Both the position numbers and the translations under genes were made by a program. Source: NORP233 sp050186825 (GTDB lineage Bacteria; Planctomycetota; J058). From it: a stretch of 64,000 nucleotides of DNA. The stretch is taken from the NCBI GenBank assembly GCA_050186825.1, contig JBFWYD010000028.1:1-64000 (forward strand), written 5' to 3'. Under the pieces are notes generated by a model. That model saw only the letters and a program-made list of their open reading frames with translations. It was not told the origin of the DNA and ran no database searches. Below, piece by piece: positions 56,073 through 64,000 of this stretch (within the stretch, counting starts at the first letter, position 1; the number at the start of each line of letters is the position of its first letter).

Positions 56073-58055
56073 CTACTTCCCCAGGGCCCGGCGGATGAGC
56101 CGGGCCGGGAACTCCTCGCCGCGCGAGGCCGCGAGGCCGCGCTCCCAGGCGGCCTTGGCCTCGGCGGCCTTGCCGGCGCGCTGGAGCGCGAGGCCCTCGA
56201 CGTAGGCCACGTCGTTGAGGGCGGCCCAGCCGGCGACGCGCCCCGCGGCCTCGAGCAGGGCCGGCTCGGCCTCGCCGAGCAGGCGCGCGCAGGCCAGGGT
56301 CTGCCAGGCCTGCTTGCCCTGGCGCGGGCCGCGCCCGCCGGTCTTCCAGAGCGCCTCGGCCCTCGCCGGCGACTCCTGCGCGAGCGCGACCCCCGCCCAC
56401 AGGCAGAGCTCGGGCGGGGCCGGGGTCTGGCCCTGATCGGCCGCGGCCAGGAGCTCCTCGTAGCCAACGCGCGCGTCGGCGACGCGATCGGCGTCGAGCA
56501 GCAGGTAGCCCCGCAGCCCCAGCCAGAGCGGGCGGTCCTGGGGGCGGCCCTTCTCGAGCAGGCGGGCGTAGATCGCCGCGGCCTCGTCGAAGCGCCCCAG
56601 GCGCTCGAGGGTCTCCGCCTCGAGCTGATGGCGCGGGTCGCCCGGCTCGGCGAAGGCGAACAGGCTGCGGACGTAGCTCAGCGCCTCCTCGCCCTCGCCC
56701 GCCTCGGTCTTCGCGCCCAGGATCCCGCGCTGGGCGGCGGCGATCAGGCCCAGGGGGAGCCCCTTTCGCGCGAGCAGCTTGCGATAGCCCTCCTCCGCCT
56801 CCGGGTAGCGCCCTTGCAGGCGGCGCAGCTCGGCGCGGACCAGCTCGACCTCGGGGTGGGCCTGGAGCGGGTTCGGCACCTGCGAGACCAGGCGCTCGGC
56901 GTCCCCGAGCCGGAGGTCGCCCAGGGCCAGGCGGATCCGCTCGACGTGCGGCGGGAGCGCGCTGGGTGCGCGGGCGATGGCGTCGGTGTAGGCGGCGTCG
57001 GCCTCGGCGTGATGACCCGGGTCCTCGGCCAGGAGCTGCGCCAGGAGGAAGGGCTGGATGGGATGCCCGCCCTTCTGCACGGCGGCGCGCGCGGCCGCGA
57101 GCGTCGGCTCGTAGCCGAGGGCCTTGACCCGCAGTTGCTGGAGCGTGAGCTGCACCGACACGTCGGCGGGCTCGAGGGCGACCAGGCTCTCGAGCGAGGC
57201 GATCGAGGCGCGCTCGTCGCCGAGCTGGAGCTGGGCCTGCGCGAGCAGCCGCAGGGCCACGGGCCGGCGGCGCTCGTTCTTGGAGCTGGCCAGGTAGGCG
57301 CGGAAGTGCTCGATCACGCGAGCCGGCTGCCGGCGCTCCTGCGCGCCCACGCCCAGGTAGTAGTGGGGCTCGACGTCGTCGGGGGCGCGGCGCAGCGCCT
57401 CCACGAGGGCCTTCTCGGCCAGGTCGTGCTTCTCGAGCAGGGTGTAGCAGATCCCGAGCAGGCGCCAGGCCTCCGCTCCCTCGGGCGCGAGCCGGGTGAC
57501 CTTCTCGAGCGCGGGGATCGCCTCCTCGGGGCGATCCAGGAGGTGCAGCGCGCGGCCGAGCACGAGCTGCACCTCGGCGTCCTGCGGGGCGAGGGCTGCC
57601 GCCTTGCGGAAGAAGGGGAGCGCGTCCTCGAGCCGCTGGGTCTTGCCGACCCGCCGCCCCTCCGCGAGCAGCTCCTTGGGGTCGTTGCTGGCCGGCCCCG
57701 CGGCGCCCCCGTCCTGGCGCACGAAGGCGAAGCCGATCACGGCCACCAGCGCCAGGGCGACGAGCGCCACGAGCAGCGGCGTCGTCGGGTCGGGCGCGGC
57801 CGCCACGGGCTTCGCCGCCGCCGCCTCGGCGCCGGCAGAGACCGGTGCCCCCACATCGGCCCCGGTCCCGGACTCGGTCCCGGTCCCGGTCCCGGTCTCG
57901 GATTCGGACTCGGGTTCGGACCCAGATCGGGATTCGGATTCGGATTCGGATTCGGGCACGGGCACGGGCACGAGGTCCCTGCTGGACTCCGGCGGTTGCG
58001 CGAAATCCGCCGGAGCCGGCTCCGCCGCCTCCGGCTCCTGGCGCTCCTCGCTCAC
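56073..58055 (-). CDS. Membrane-anchored TPR protein
   Basis: 660 residues from a GTG at 58055 that overlaps the argF stop. Residues ~25-65 are a Ser/Glu/Pro/Thr tract coded by 6-bp repeats after DLVPVP. TM ~90-110 (LLVALVALALVAVIGFAF). Residues ~125-650 are consecutive TPR units (ALPFFRKAAALAPQDAEVQLVLGRALHLLDRPEEAIPAL, LAEKALVEALRRAPDDVEPHYYLG, AAAIYARLLEKGRPQDRPLWLGL). No catalytic domain. Likely an envelope scaffold; coupling to argF may reflect only genome compaction. Confidence 0.82.
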   Translation of the reverse strand: MSEERQEPEAAEPAPADFAQPPESSRDLVPVPVPESESESESRSGSEPESESETGTGTGTESGTGADVGAPVSAGAEAAAAKPVAAAPDPTTPLLVALVALALVAVIGFAFVRQDGGAAGPASNDPKELLAEGRRVGKTQRLEDALPFFRKAAALAPQDAEVQLVLGRALHLLDRPEEAIPALEKVTRLAPEGAEAWRLLGICYTLLEKHDLAEKALVEALRRAPDDVEPHYYLGVGAQERRQPARVIEHFRAYLASSKNERRRPVALRLLAQAQLQLGDERASIASLESLVALEPADVSVQLTLQQLRVKALGYEPTLAAARAAVQKGGHPIQPFLLAQLLAEDPGHHAEADAAYTDAIARAPSALPPHVERIRLALGDLRLGDAERLVSQVPNPLQAHPEVELVRAELRRLQGRYPEAEEGYRKLLARKGLPLGLIAAAQRGILGAKTEAGEGEEALSYVRSLFAFAEPGDPRHQLEAETLERLGRFDEAAAIYARLLEKGRPQDRPLWLGLRGYLLLDADRVADARVGYEELLAAADQGQTPAPPELCLWAGVALAQESPARAEALWKTGGRGPRQGKQAWQTLACARLLGEAEPALLEAAGRVAGWAALNDVAYVEGLALQRAGKAAEAKAAWERGLAASRGEEFPARLIRRALGK

Positions 58056-58978
58056 GGCGTGAGCAGCGCGAGGAGGGCCTTCTGCGCGTGCAGACGGTTC
58101 TCGGCCTGGTCCCAGATCGCGGAGCGCGGGCCGCGCGTCACGTCGCGGGTGATCTCCTCGCCGTAGTGGGCCGGCAAGCAGTGGAGCACGATCGCGTCGT
58201 CACCCAGGGCGCAGAGCGCCTCGTCGATGCAGAAGCCCGTGAACGCCTTGCGCCGCGCGGCGGTCTCGGCCTCCTGGCCCATGCTCGTCCACACGTCCGT
58301 GTAGAAGGCGTGGGTCCCGACCGCGACCTCGCGCGGGTCGCGAGCCTGGTGGAGGAGCGCCCCGGTCTCGGCCGCGATCTCCTTGAAGCGCCGCACGCAC
58401 TCCTCGGGCAGGTCGTAGCCCTCGGGGGTGGCGATCCCGAAGTTGGCCCCGACCATGGCGCAGGCCAGGCCCAGCGAGACGGCCACGTTGTTGCCGTCGC
58501 CGATGTAGGTGATCTTCTTGCCGCGCAGGTCGCCCAGCCACTCCTGCGCGGTGAGCAGGTCGGCCACGGCCTGGCAGGGGTGCTCGCCCGCGGACAGCGC
58601 GTTGATCACCGGCACGGTCGCGCTCTTGGCCAGCTCCTCGACGATCTCGTGCCCGAAGGTGCGCGCCGCGATCACGTCGAAGTAGCGGCTGACCACCAGC
58701 GCCACGTCGTCCACGGCCTCGCGCTCGCCCATCCCGACCTCGGCCGGGCTGAGGTAGACCGAGCGCCCGCCGAGCTGCGCCATGGCCACCTCGAAGGAGG
58801 CGCGCGTGCGCAGCGAGGGCTTCTGGAAGATCAGGCCCAGGGTCTTGCCCGCCAGCGGCTCGTCGCGGATCCCCGCCTTGGTGCGCCGCTTGAGCTCGGC
58901 CGCGAGGCTCAGCACCTCGCTCAGCTCGCGCCGACTCAGGTCCGTGATGTTGACGAAGCTCCGCCCACGCAACGACAT
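58052..58978 (-). CDS. argF: Ornithine carbamoyltransferase
   Basis: 308 residues; ATG at 58978 follows CAGGAGG. Carbamoyl-phosphate site KPSLRTRASFE (SLRTR variant of STRTR), HPCQAVADLLT, ornithine-side DVWTSMGQE and catalytic HCLPAHYGEEIT. Length is normal for the family. It makes citrulline from ornithine and carbamoyl phosphate in arginine synthesis, acting as a cytoplasmic trimer. No other arg gene is nearby; the next gene on the strand is the overlapping TPR protein. An N-acetylornithine- or N-succinylornithine-specific variant cannot be excluded. Confidence 0.92.
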   Translation of the reverse strand: MSLRGRSFVNITDLSRRELSEVLSLAAELKRRTKAGIRDEPLAGKTLGLIFQKPSLRTRASFEVAMAQLGGRSVYLSPAEVGMGEREAVDDVALVVSRYFDVIAARTFGHEIVEELAKSATVPVINALSAGEHPCQAVADLLTAQEWLGDLRGKKITYIGDGNNVAVSLGLACAMVGANFGIATPEGYDLPEECVRRFKEIAAETGALLHQARDPREVAVGTHAFYTDVWTSMGQEAETAARRKAFTGFCIDEALCALGDDAIVLHCLPAHYGEEITRDVTRGPRSAIWDQAENRLHAQKALLALLTP

Positions 58979-59162
58979 GCTCGCCCTCCTGGGCACCCCC
59001 GGGGCACGCGCGCGGCGAGGGGCACGCGCCCTCGCCGGCCAGACCGGCCGGAAGGGCGGCCAGGGTAACGGGCGGCCGCGGCCTGTGGGGGATCCGCGGC
59101 GCGCCGCCCAGCCCGTGGCGACGCCGTCCGGCGCCCGGCGCGGTGTGCTAGAACCACGCCCC

Positions 59163-60482
59163 ATGAAGGACCTCAGCGAGCAGTTCCGCTCGGGCGACGC
59201 GCTGGTGGGCGTGGTCGGCCTGGGCTACGTCGGCCTCCCCCTCTCGCGGGCCCTCGCCGAAGGCGGGCTGCGCGTGCTCGGGCTGGACATCGACCCGCGC
59301 AAGATCGAGTCCCTGGCCCGCGGCGAGAGCTACATCGACGCCGTCCCCACCGAGGCGCTCCGGGCCATGCAGGCCGCCGGGCGCTTCGAGGCCACCAGCG
59401 ACTACTCGCGCGTGGCCGAGACGGACGCGATCCTGATCTGCGTCCCCACCCCGCTGACCAAGCACCGCGACCCCGACACGAGCTACATCGAGCGGACCGC
59501 CGAGCAGATCGGCCCGCACCTGACCAAGGACACCCTGGTCGTCCTCGAGAGCACCACCTACCCGGGCACGACCACCGACCTCCTGGCCCCGATCCTGGCC
59601 AAGCTCTCGGGGCTGACCCTGGGCGAGGAGCTGCTCGTGGCCTTCAGCCCCGAGCGCGAGAACCCGGGCGACGCGCGCTGGCGCACGCGGACCATCCCCA
59701 AGGTCGTCGGCGCCGACGACGAGCGCGCCCGCGCCGCCGCAGCCGCGCTCTACGGCCGGGCCGTGGAGCAGGTGGTCGCCGTCTCCAGCACCCGCGCCGC
59801 CGAGGCGACCAAGCTGCTCGAGAACATCTACCGCTGCGTGAACATCGCGCTCGTCAACGAGCTCAAGGTCTGCTTCGACGCGATGGGCATCGACGTGTTC
59901 GAGGTCATCGAGGCCGCCAAGACCAAGCCCTTCGGCTTCCAGGCCTTCTACCCGGGCCCCGGCCTGGGCGGGCACTGCATCCCGATCGACCCCTTCTACC
60001 TGTCCTGGAAGGCGCGCGGCGTCGGCGTGCCGACCCGCTTCATCGAGCTCGCGGGCGAGGTCAACCACGAGATCCCCGGCTGGGTCGTGCACCGCGTCCA
60101 GGACGCGCTCAACGACGCGGGCAAGGCGCTCAAGAACGCGGACGTGCTGATGCTCGGCGTGGCCTACAAGCCCAACGTCGACGACGTGCGCGAGTCGCCG
60201 GCCCTGACCCTGATCGAGCAGCTGCGCGACAAGGGCGCCAAGATCAGCTACCACGACCCGCACGTGCCCCGCGTCTCGCGCGGGCGGCACTACTCGATCG
60301 ACCTCGACTCGGTGGCGCTCAGCGCGGAGCGGCTGCGGGCCGCGGACCTGGTGCTGATCGTCACGGACCACGCGGCCGTGGACTTCCGCTTCGTGTGCGA
60401 GCACGCCCGGCTGGTCGTCGACACCCGCGGCGTGACCCGCCCGCTGCGCGGCGAGTGCAAGGCCACGATCGTCCCCGCCTGA
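59163..60482 (+). CDS. Nucleotide-sugar 6-dehydrogenase (UDP-HexNAc dehydrogenase type)
   Basis: 439 residues, ATG. NAD-binding VGVVGLGYVGLPLSRALAEGG and DIDPRKIESL; substrate motifs ICVPTPLTKHRDPDTSYI, LVVLESTTYPGTT and FSPERENPG; catalytic Cys in GPGLGGHCIPIDPFYLSWKA; C-terminal half VLMLGVAYKPNVDDVRESPAL. The GGHCIPIDP form and overall sequence fit WbpA/WecC-like UDP-N-acetylhexosamine dehydrogenases more than UDP-glucose dehydrogenases. It makes uronic-acid sugars for surface polysaccharide. Divergent from argF. Confidence 0.9.
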   Translation: MKDLSEQFRSGDALVGVVGLGYVGLPLSRALAEGGLRVLGLDIDPRKIESLARGESYIDAVPTEALRAMQAAGRFEATSDYSRVAETDAILICVPTPLTKHRDPDTSYIERTAEQIGPHLTKDTLVVLESTTYPGTTTDLLAPILAKLSGLTLGEELLVAFSPERENPGDARWRTRTIPKVVGADDERARAAAAALYGRAVEQVVAVSSTRAAEATKLLENIYRCVNIALVNELKVCFDAMGIDVFEVIEAAKTKPFGFQAFYPGPGLGGHCIPIDPFYLSWKARGVGVPTRFIELAGEVNHEIPGWVVHRVQDALNDAGKALKNADVLMLGVAYKPNVDDVRESPALTLIEQLRDKGAKISYHDPHVPRVSRGRHYSIDLDSVALSAERLRAADLVLIVTDHAAVDFRFVCEHARLVVDTRGVTRPLRGECKATIVPA

Positions 60483-60609
60483 GCCGCCGGCCCGGGCCGC
60501 CTACCTCGGGAGGTCCCGGGATCCGCCTCGCGCACACCGCGCAGGCGCGGTCCTCAGCGCCTCGTCCACTCGCGCCCGAGAGAACCCGCTGCCGCCCACG
60601 CGCGGGATC

Positions 60610-61350
60610 CTAGCCGGGCGCCGCGCGCCCCTCGCGGGCGCTCGAGCTCAACGCAGCGGCGAGGTCCTCGGCCAGGGCCGCGAGCCGGGCGGGGGGCAGG
60701 CCCTGGTTGGCCTCGAGCTCGATCCCTGCGTAGCGCGCCGCGGGGTAGCGCTCGCGCAGCCAGGTGGTGAGCCCGTCGTCGACCCCCAGGTATGGCTGAT
60801 TGGCGCGCGCGTCCCAGCCGCGCGCGCGCAGGGCCGCGAGCAGCGCCTCGGCGCGCTCGGCCTCCCAGGCGCGGTCGGGGTCGAAGAGCACGCCGACCTC
60901 GAGCTCACGGCCCGGGAGCTCGGGGGTGAAGCTGTGGAAGGCGAGGTGCAGGCAGCGCGCGGCGCGGGCCAGCGCGGCGTCGAGGCGCGCGCGGGCCTCG
61001 GCGCGATGCGCGCGGTGCGCCGCGAGGCGCGCCTCGCGCGCGGCCGGCGGCAGGTCGCGGTTGCCGGGGACGGCCACCGAGAAGCTCGCGGTCGGGATGA
61101 CCTCGGGGTTCTCCTCGCGGCGGTTGAGGTCCACCCACAGCCGCGTCCAGCGCCCGGCGAGCAGCGGCTCCCCCAGCCGCTCGGCCACATCCTGGCCCAC
61201 GACCAGCGAGCCCGGGTCCCAGCCGCGATGCGAGGCGAGGGCGGCCTCGTCCACGCCGAGCTCGACGCCCGGCGGGACGGCGCGCGAGGCGTGCTCGGCG
61301 GTGAGCAGCAGCGCGACCCGACCCGGCGCGGGGCTCGAGGCCCGGCTCAA
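60610..61350 (-). CDS. N-formylglutamate amidohydrolase-like protein
   Basis: 246 residues from a TTG at 61350 that overlaps the stop of the upstream ligase gene (TTGA), with GGGAGGGG ~12 nt upstream. Family motifs: VALLLTAEHASRAVPPGVELG, GWDPGSLVVGQDVAERLG, WVDLNRREENPEVIP, CLHLAFHSFTPELPGREL and GIELEANQGL. Such zinc-dependent hydrolases cleave N-formylglutamate or related amides. Coupling to an ATP-grasp/GCS2 ligase suggests a role in hydrolysing or trimming a glutamate-containing conjugate rather than histidine breakdown. Confidence 0.82.
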   Translation of the reverse strand: MSRASSPAPGRVALLLTAEHASRAVPPGVELGVDEAALASHRGWDPGSLVVGQDVAERLGEPLLAGRWTRLWVDLNRREENPEVIPTASFSVAVPGNRDLPPAAREARLAAHRAHRAEARARLDAALARAARCLHLAFHSFTPELPGRELEVGVLFDPDRAWEAERAEALLAALRARGWDARANQPYLGVDDGLTTWLRERYPAARYAGIELEANQGLPPARLAALAEDLAAALSSSAREGRAAPG

Positions 61351-64000
61351 GTGAGGGCGCGCCCCTCCCAGGGGCGGTTCTCGAGCAGGCAGTCCGCGAG
61401 CTGGATGTAGATCCGTCGCGCGGCCTCGGTGAAGGCGTCCTCGTCGGCGCCGCGCGGGAGCGCGGCCGCGATGCGCTCGGACAGGCTGCCCTCCTCGATC
61501 GTGGTCTCGACCCGGTCCAGGTAGTGACGCTCGGCCGGCGGGCAGGTGGTCCGGGCCCGGGCCAGGAAGTCGCGGAGCACGGCGCGCACCGGGACCTTGC
61601 CCTCCTCGTCGCGCTGGGCCGCGGCGAAGGGCGCCCACACCCGCGCCTCGCTGCCCTTGGCGACCGTGGCCTGGAGGTCCTCGACCAGGCGCCCGTGGTC
61701 GGGCAGCGCCAGGCTGCCCGACTTGAGCTCCTCGGAGAGCGCGGCCAGGGTCCAGCGCACGAAGGCGCCCAGGGCCACGTCCATGTGGACGCACTCCTGC
61801 ACGTCGAGGATCCGCACCTCGAGCGAGGCCCGCGAGGCCTTGATCACCGCGCCGCGCGCGTTGAGGAACTCGCGCCGGAGCGCGCTGGCCCCGGGGAAGC
61901 GGTCGAGCGCCTTGTACATGGGCCGCAGCACGTCGCGCCGGTAGCCGTGCAGGCTGTCTATGAACTCGGGCACCAGGTCGCCGAGGGTCTCGGGGATCCG
62001 CTCCTGGTGCGTCAGCAGGTAGGCCACGCGGTTGTCCACGGCCTCGCCCAGCTCGCCCTCGACCAGGGGGCTGCTGGCCGCGATCGCGGGCAGGTAGGGG
62101 ACCAGGAAGCCGCAGCCGTTGAGCAGGGCCACGGCGTCCGGCTCCGCGCCGAGCGGGAGGTTGACGTGGCTGGCCTGGACGTTGACCCAGCCGTGGGTGC
62201 GGGTGTCGAACAGGCGCTCGTAGGTGCCGTAGATCCGCCGCCCGGAGCGCGTCCAGAGCCGCGCCCGGCGCGGGTCGAACCAGGGGTGCATGCCCGTGGG
62301 CAGGAGCCGGGCCTGGAAGCGCTCGGCGAGCAGCTCCGAGAGCCGGCGCACGCCCTCGTGGAGCACGCGCTCCAGCTCGACCAGGCTCTTGAGCGGCTCG
62401 TCGTTGCGCAGCTCGAGCACGTGGTCGGCGATCTCGTTGCACACCCCGAGCACGCCCAGCTCGACGTCCGAGGTGCGCCGCCCCGCCAGGGCGGCCAGGG
62501 CGTCCTCGACCTTGTGGACCACGTTCAGGTCGCGGTCCACCACGGGGTACTCGAGCTCGATCCCGCACACCTCGAAGGGCGCGTAGGGCGGCTCGGCCCG
62601 GGCCTCGGGCGCGGCCAGCACCGGGGTCCGCCAGGAGGCGATCATGTCCGCGGGCGGCTGCCCGTTGCTCGCGGCGCGCGGGCGGAAGCCCTCCTCGATG
62701 CGCGAGAGGAACCAGTCGATCAGCTCCTCGTAGACGTGGTCGCCCGCGACCGCGTCCTCGTAGCCGAGGTCGAGGTTGGGGTTGTCGTTGACCTCGATCA
62801 CCACCGGCCCCTTGGGGGTCTCCTTGAGGTCCACTCCGTAGAAGCCAGAGCCGATCAGGTTGGCCGCCGCCAGCGCCAGCTCGCGCACGTCCTGCGGCAC
62901 GTCCGTGAGCGCGACCGCCTCGACCCGCCCGAAGCGGCGCCCGGCGCGGGTCGGCCGGGCGATCTGCCAGTGGCCCTTGGCCATGTGGTAGCGGCAGGCG
63001 AAGAGCAGCTTCCCGCCCAGGGTCGTGATCCGCCAGTCGAAGGGCGTGGGCACGTAGGCCTGGGCCAGCAGCAGCGGCGAGCGCGCGAACAGCTCCTCGG
63101 CCCGGGCCCGGTAATCGTCGGCCGAGGTCACCTTGTAGACCGCGGCCGAGAAGCTCCCGTCGGGGAGCTTGAGCACCACCGGCAGCCCGAGCTCGCGCTG
63201 GAGCTCGGCGAAGTCGGTCTGGCGCGAGACCACCCGCGTGGTGGGGGTGGCCAGCCCCTCGCGGCGCAGCAGCTCGTGCAGGAAGACCTTGTTGCAGCAG
63301 CGCAGGATCGAGGCCGTGTCGTCGATCACCGGCATCCCCAGGCCCTCGGCCTGGAGCGCGAAGGCGAAGGAGGCCAGGTCGGGCCCGGTGTGCGCGCGGA
63401 TGAACAGGGCGTCGAAGTCGCTCACGCGGGCCAGGTCGCGCAGGCCGAGGCGCTGCACGAGCACGCCCTTCTTCCCGCCCACCCGCTCCAGGCGCTCGAG
63501 GGTCTCGAGACTCGAGGGCCTGTGGCTGGGGTCGTCGTCGACCAGCACCGCCAGCGAGGCGCGCATGGCCGGCGCGGGGCCGCCGCGCGCCTTGAGCCCG
63601 CGGTCGAGCTCCTCGACCAGGCGCCGGCGCTGCTCCTTGTCGAGGTGGTGCACCTTGAGCGGGGTCAGCTCGACGACCTTCCAGCGCCCCTCCTCGCGCA
63701 CCAGCCGCAGCCCGAGCAGGGGGAAGGGCCAGGCGCGATACACCGCGGCCGCCAGGCGGCGGAAGCTGGGGTCGCCGGCCCGCCCGAGGATCACGGTGAC
63801 CTCGGCCGTCTCGGCGGCCTCGGCCGGGCGGTAGCTGACCGCGCCGTCCACCCAGTCGCGCACGAGCAGGCGCGGTCCCTCGCCCGGGCGCTCGGCCGCG
63901 GGCGCGATCGCGGGCGGGAGCCGCCGCCCGCGATGATCGATGGTCTCGACCCCGGCCTCCTCGAGCGCGCGGAACAGGCGGCGCGGGTTCTGGACCCCGA
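61347..64000 (-). CDS. RimK-like ATP-grasp/GCS2 (glutamate-cysteine ligase-like) fusion, partial
   Basis: The frame stays open to the right edge, so the true start lies beyond 64000; ~884 residues are visible. The N-terminal ~110 residues (PRRLFRALEEAGVETIDHRG) resemble a RimK-type N-domain. ATP-grasp ~180-430: LPVVLKLPDGSFSAAVYKV, LLLAQAYVPTPFDWRI, FYGVDLKETPKGPVVIEVNDNPNLDLG. The C-terminal ~430 residues are GCS2/YbdK-like carboxylate-amine ligase: FEVCGIELEYPVVDRDLN, LLPTGMHPWFDPRR, GWVNVQASHVNLPL, SLEVRILDVQECVHMD. Two ligase modules in one chain imply successive amide bonds. The stop overlaps the hydrolase start. Confidence 0.85.
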   Translation of the reverse strand, partial: GVQNPRRLFRALEEAGVETIDHRGRRLPPAIAPAAERPGEGPRLLVRDWVDGAVSYRPAEAAETAEVTVILGRAGDPSFRRLAAAVYRAWPFPLLGLRLVREEGRWKVVELTPLKVHHLDKEQRRRLVEELDRGLKARGGPAPAMRASLAVLVDDDPSHRPSSLETLERLERVGGKKGVLVQRLGLRDLARVSDFDALFIRAHTGPDLASFAFALQAEGLGMPVIDDTASILRCCNKVFLHELLRREGLATPTTRVVSRQTDFAELQRELGLPVVLKLPDGSFSAAVYKVTSADDYRARAEELFARSPLLLAQAYVPTPFDWRITTLGGKLLFACRYHMAKGHWQIARPTRAGRRFGRVEAVALTDVPQDVRELALAAANLIGSGFYGVDLKETPKGPVVIEVNDNPNLDLGYEDAVAGDHVYEELIDWFLSRIEEGFRPRAASNGQPPADMIASWRTPVLAAPEARAEPPYAPFEVCGIELEYPVVDRDLNVVHKVEDALAALAGRRTSDVELGVLGVCNEIADHVLELRNDEPLKSLVELERVLHEGVRRLSELLAERFQARLLPTGMHPWFDPRRARLWTRSGRRIYGTYERLFDTRTHGWVNVQASHVNLPLGAEPDAVALLNGCGFLVPYLPAIAASSPLVEGELGEAVDNRVAYLLTHQERIPETLGDLVPEFIDSLHGYRRDVLRPMYKALDRFPGASALRREFLNARGAVIKASRASLEVRILDVQECVHMDVALGAFVRWTLAALSEELKSGSLALPDHGRLVEDLQATVAKGSEARVWAPFAAAQRDEEGKVPVRAVLRDFLARARTTCPPAERHYLDRVETTIEEGSLSERIAAALPRGADEDAFTEAARRIYIQLADCLLENRPWEGRALT

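Overview
This is a very GC-rich stretch (clearly above 70 % G+C by eye) of a Gram-negative bacterial chromosome. It contains one 10-N scaffold gap, so it comes from a draft or metagenome assembly. No rRNA, tRNA, CRISPR array, transposase or phage gene was found. Many Ser/Thr kinases, response regulators fused to kinases, hybrid histidine kinases, a multi-component chemosensory operon, a DUF1559-like pseudopilin-type protein and an ECF sigma/anti-sigma pair carrying a RING-like zinc domain point to a large, signalling-rich genome. Planctomycetota fits best; Myxococcota cannot be excluded.

Layout. 1-3.9 kb: a divergent LuxR-type regulator (cut by the window edge) faces a four-gene operon of acyltransferase, helical protein, haem-oxygenase-like iron enzyme and methyltransferase, which looks like a small biosynthetic locus. 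4.0-14.5 kb: a chemosensory operon (CheW, CheR-TPR, CheW, MCP, CheA-REC, CheB, multi-REC/PAS histidine kinase). 14.5-19.9 kb: a two-component cluster with a GAF protein, a lone receiver, a histidine kinase-REC hybrid and two divergent receiver-Ser/Thr-kinase fusions. Candidate sigma-54 promoters lie in front of several of these, and a sigma-54 activator follows at 20.4-22.0 kb beyond the scaffold gap. 22-29 kb: lipoprotein protease, DJ-1/PfpI protein, dnaX with a long Gln/Pro repeat, ATP-grasp enzyme, small lipoprotein and DUF1559-like protein. 29.3-32.3 kb: ECF sigma factor and its multidomain membrane partner. 32.4-36.3 kb: secreted NlpC/P60-like protein and N-acyl-D-amino-acid deacylase-like amidohydrolase.

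36.5-36.9 kb holds a membrane-anchored thioredoxin-like gene whose first active-site Cys codon is an in-frame UGA followed by a bacterial SECIS-like hairpin, so it is most likely a selenoprotein. 37.2-45.4 kb: dipeptide-type ABC ATPase with two ATPase domains, a Ser/Thr kinase, and an Mla-like lipid transport pair (MCE-like protein plus fused ATPase-permease). 45.4-50.8 kb: HD phosphohydrolase, small coiled-coil protein, Nudix hydrolase with a probable CTG start, Ser/Thr kinase with beta-propeller-like sensor, glycosyltransferase. 51.3-55.9 kb: a phosphosignalling operon (SpoIIE-like protein, Ser/Thr kinase, zinc peptidase lipoprotein, PP2C phosphatase). 56.1-60.5 kb: TPR membrane protein, argF, nucleotide-sugar dehydrogenase. 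60.6-64 kb: N-formylglutamate amidohydrolase-like protein overlapping a RimK/GCS2 fusion ligase that runs off the window.

A dispersed ~140-155 bp intergenic element (four copies, always at 3' ends of genes) combines a conserved head hairpin, GTGCTC/GTGATC hexamer tracts, a palindromic centre and a conserved tail. Similar hexamer or short-period tracts also occur inside coding sequences (MlaFE N-terminus, TPR protein N-terminus, DnaX, CheA linker). The selenoprotein and this repeat family are the two observations most worth following up.
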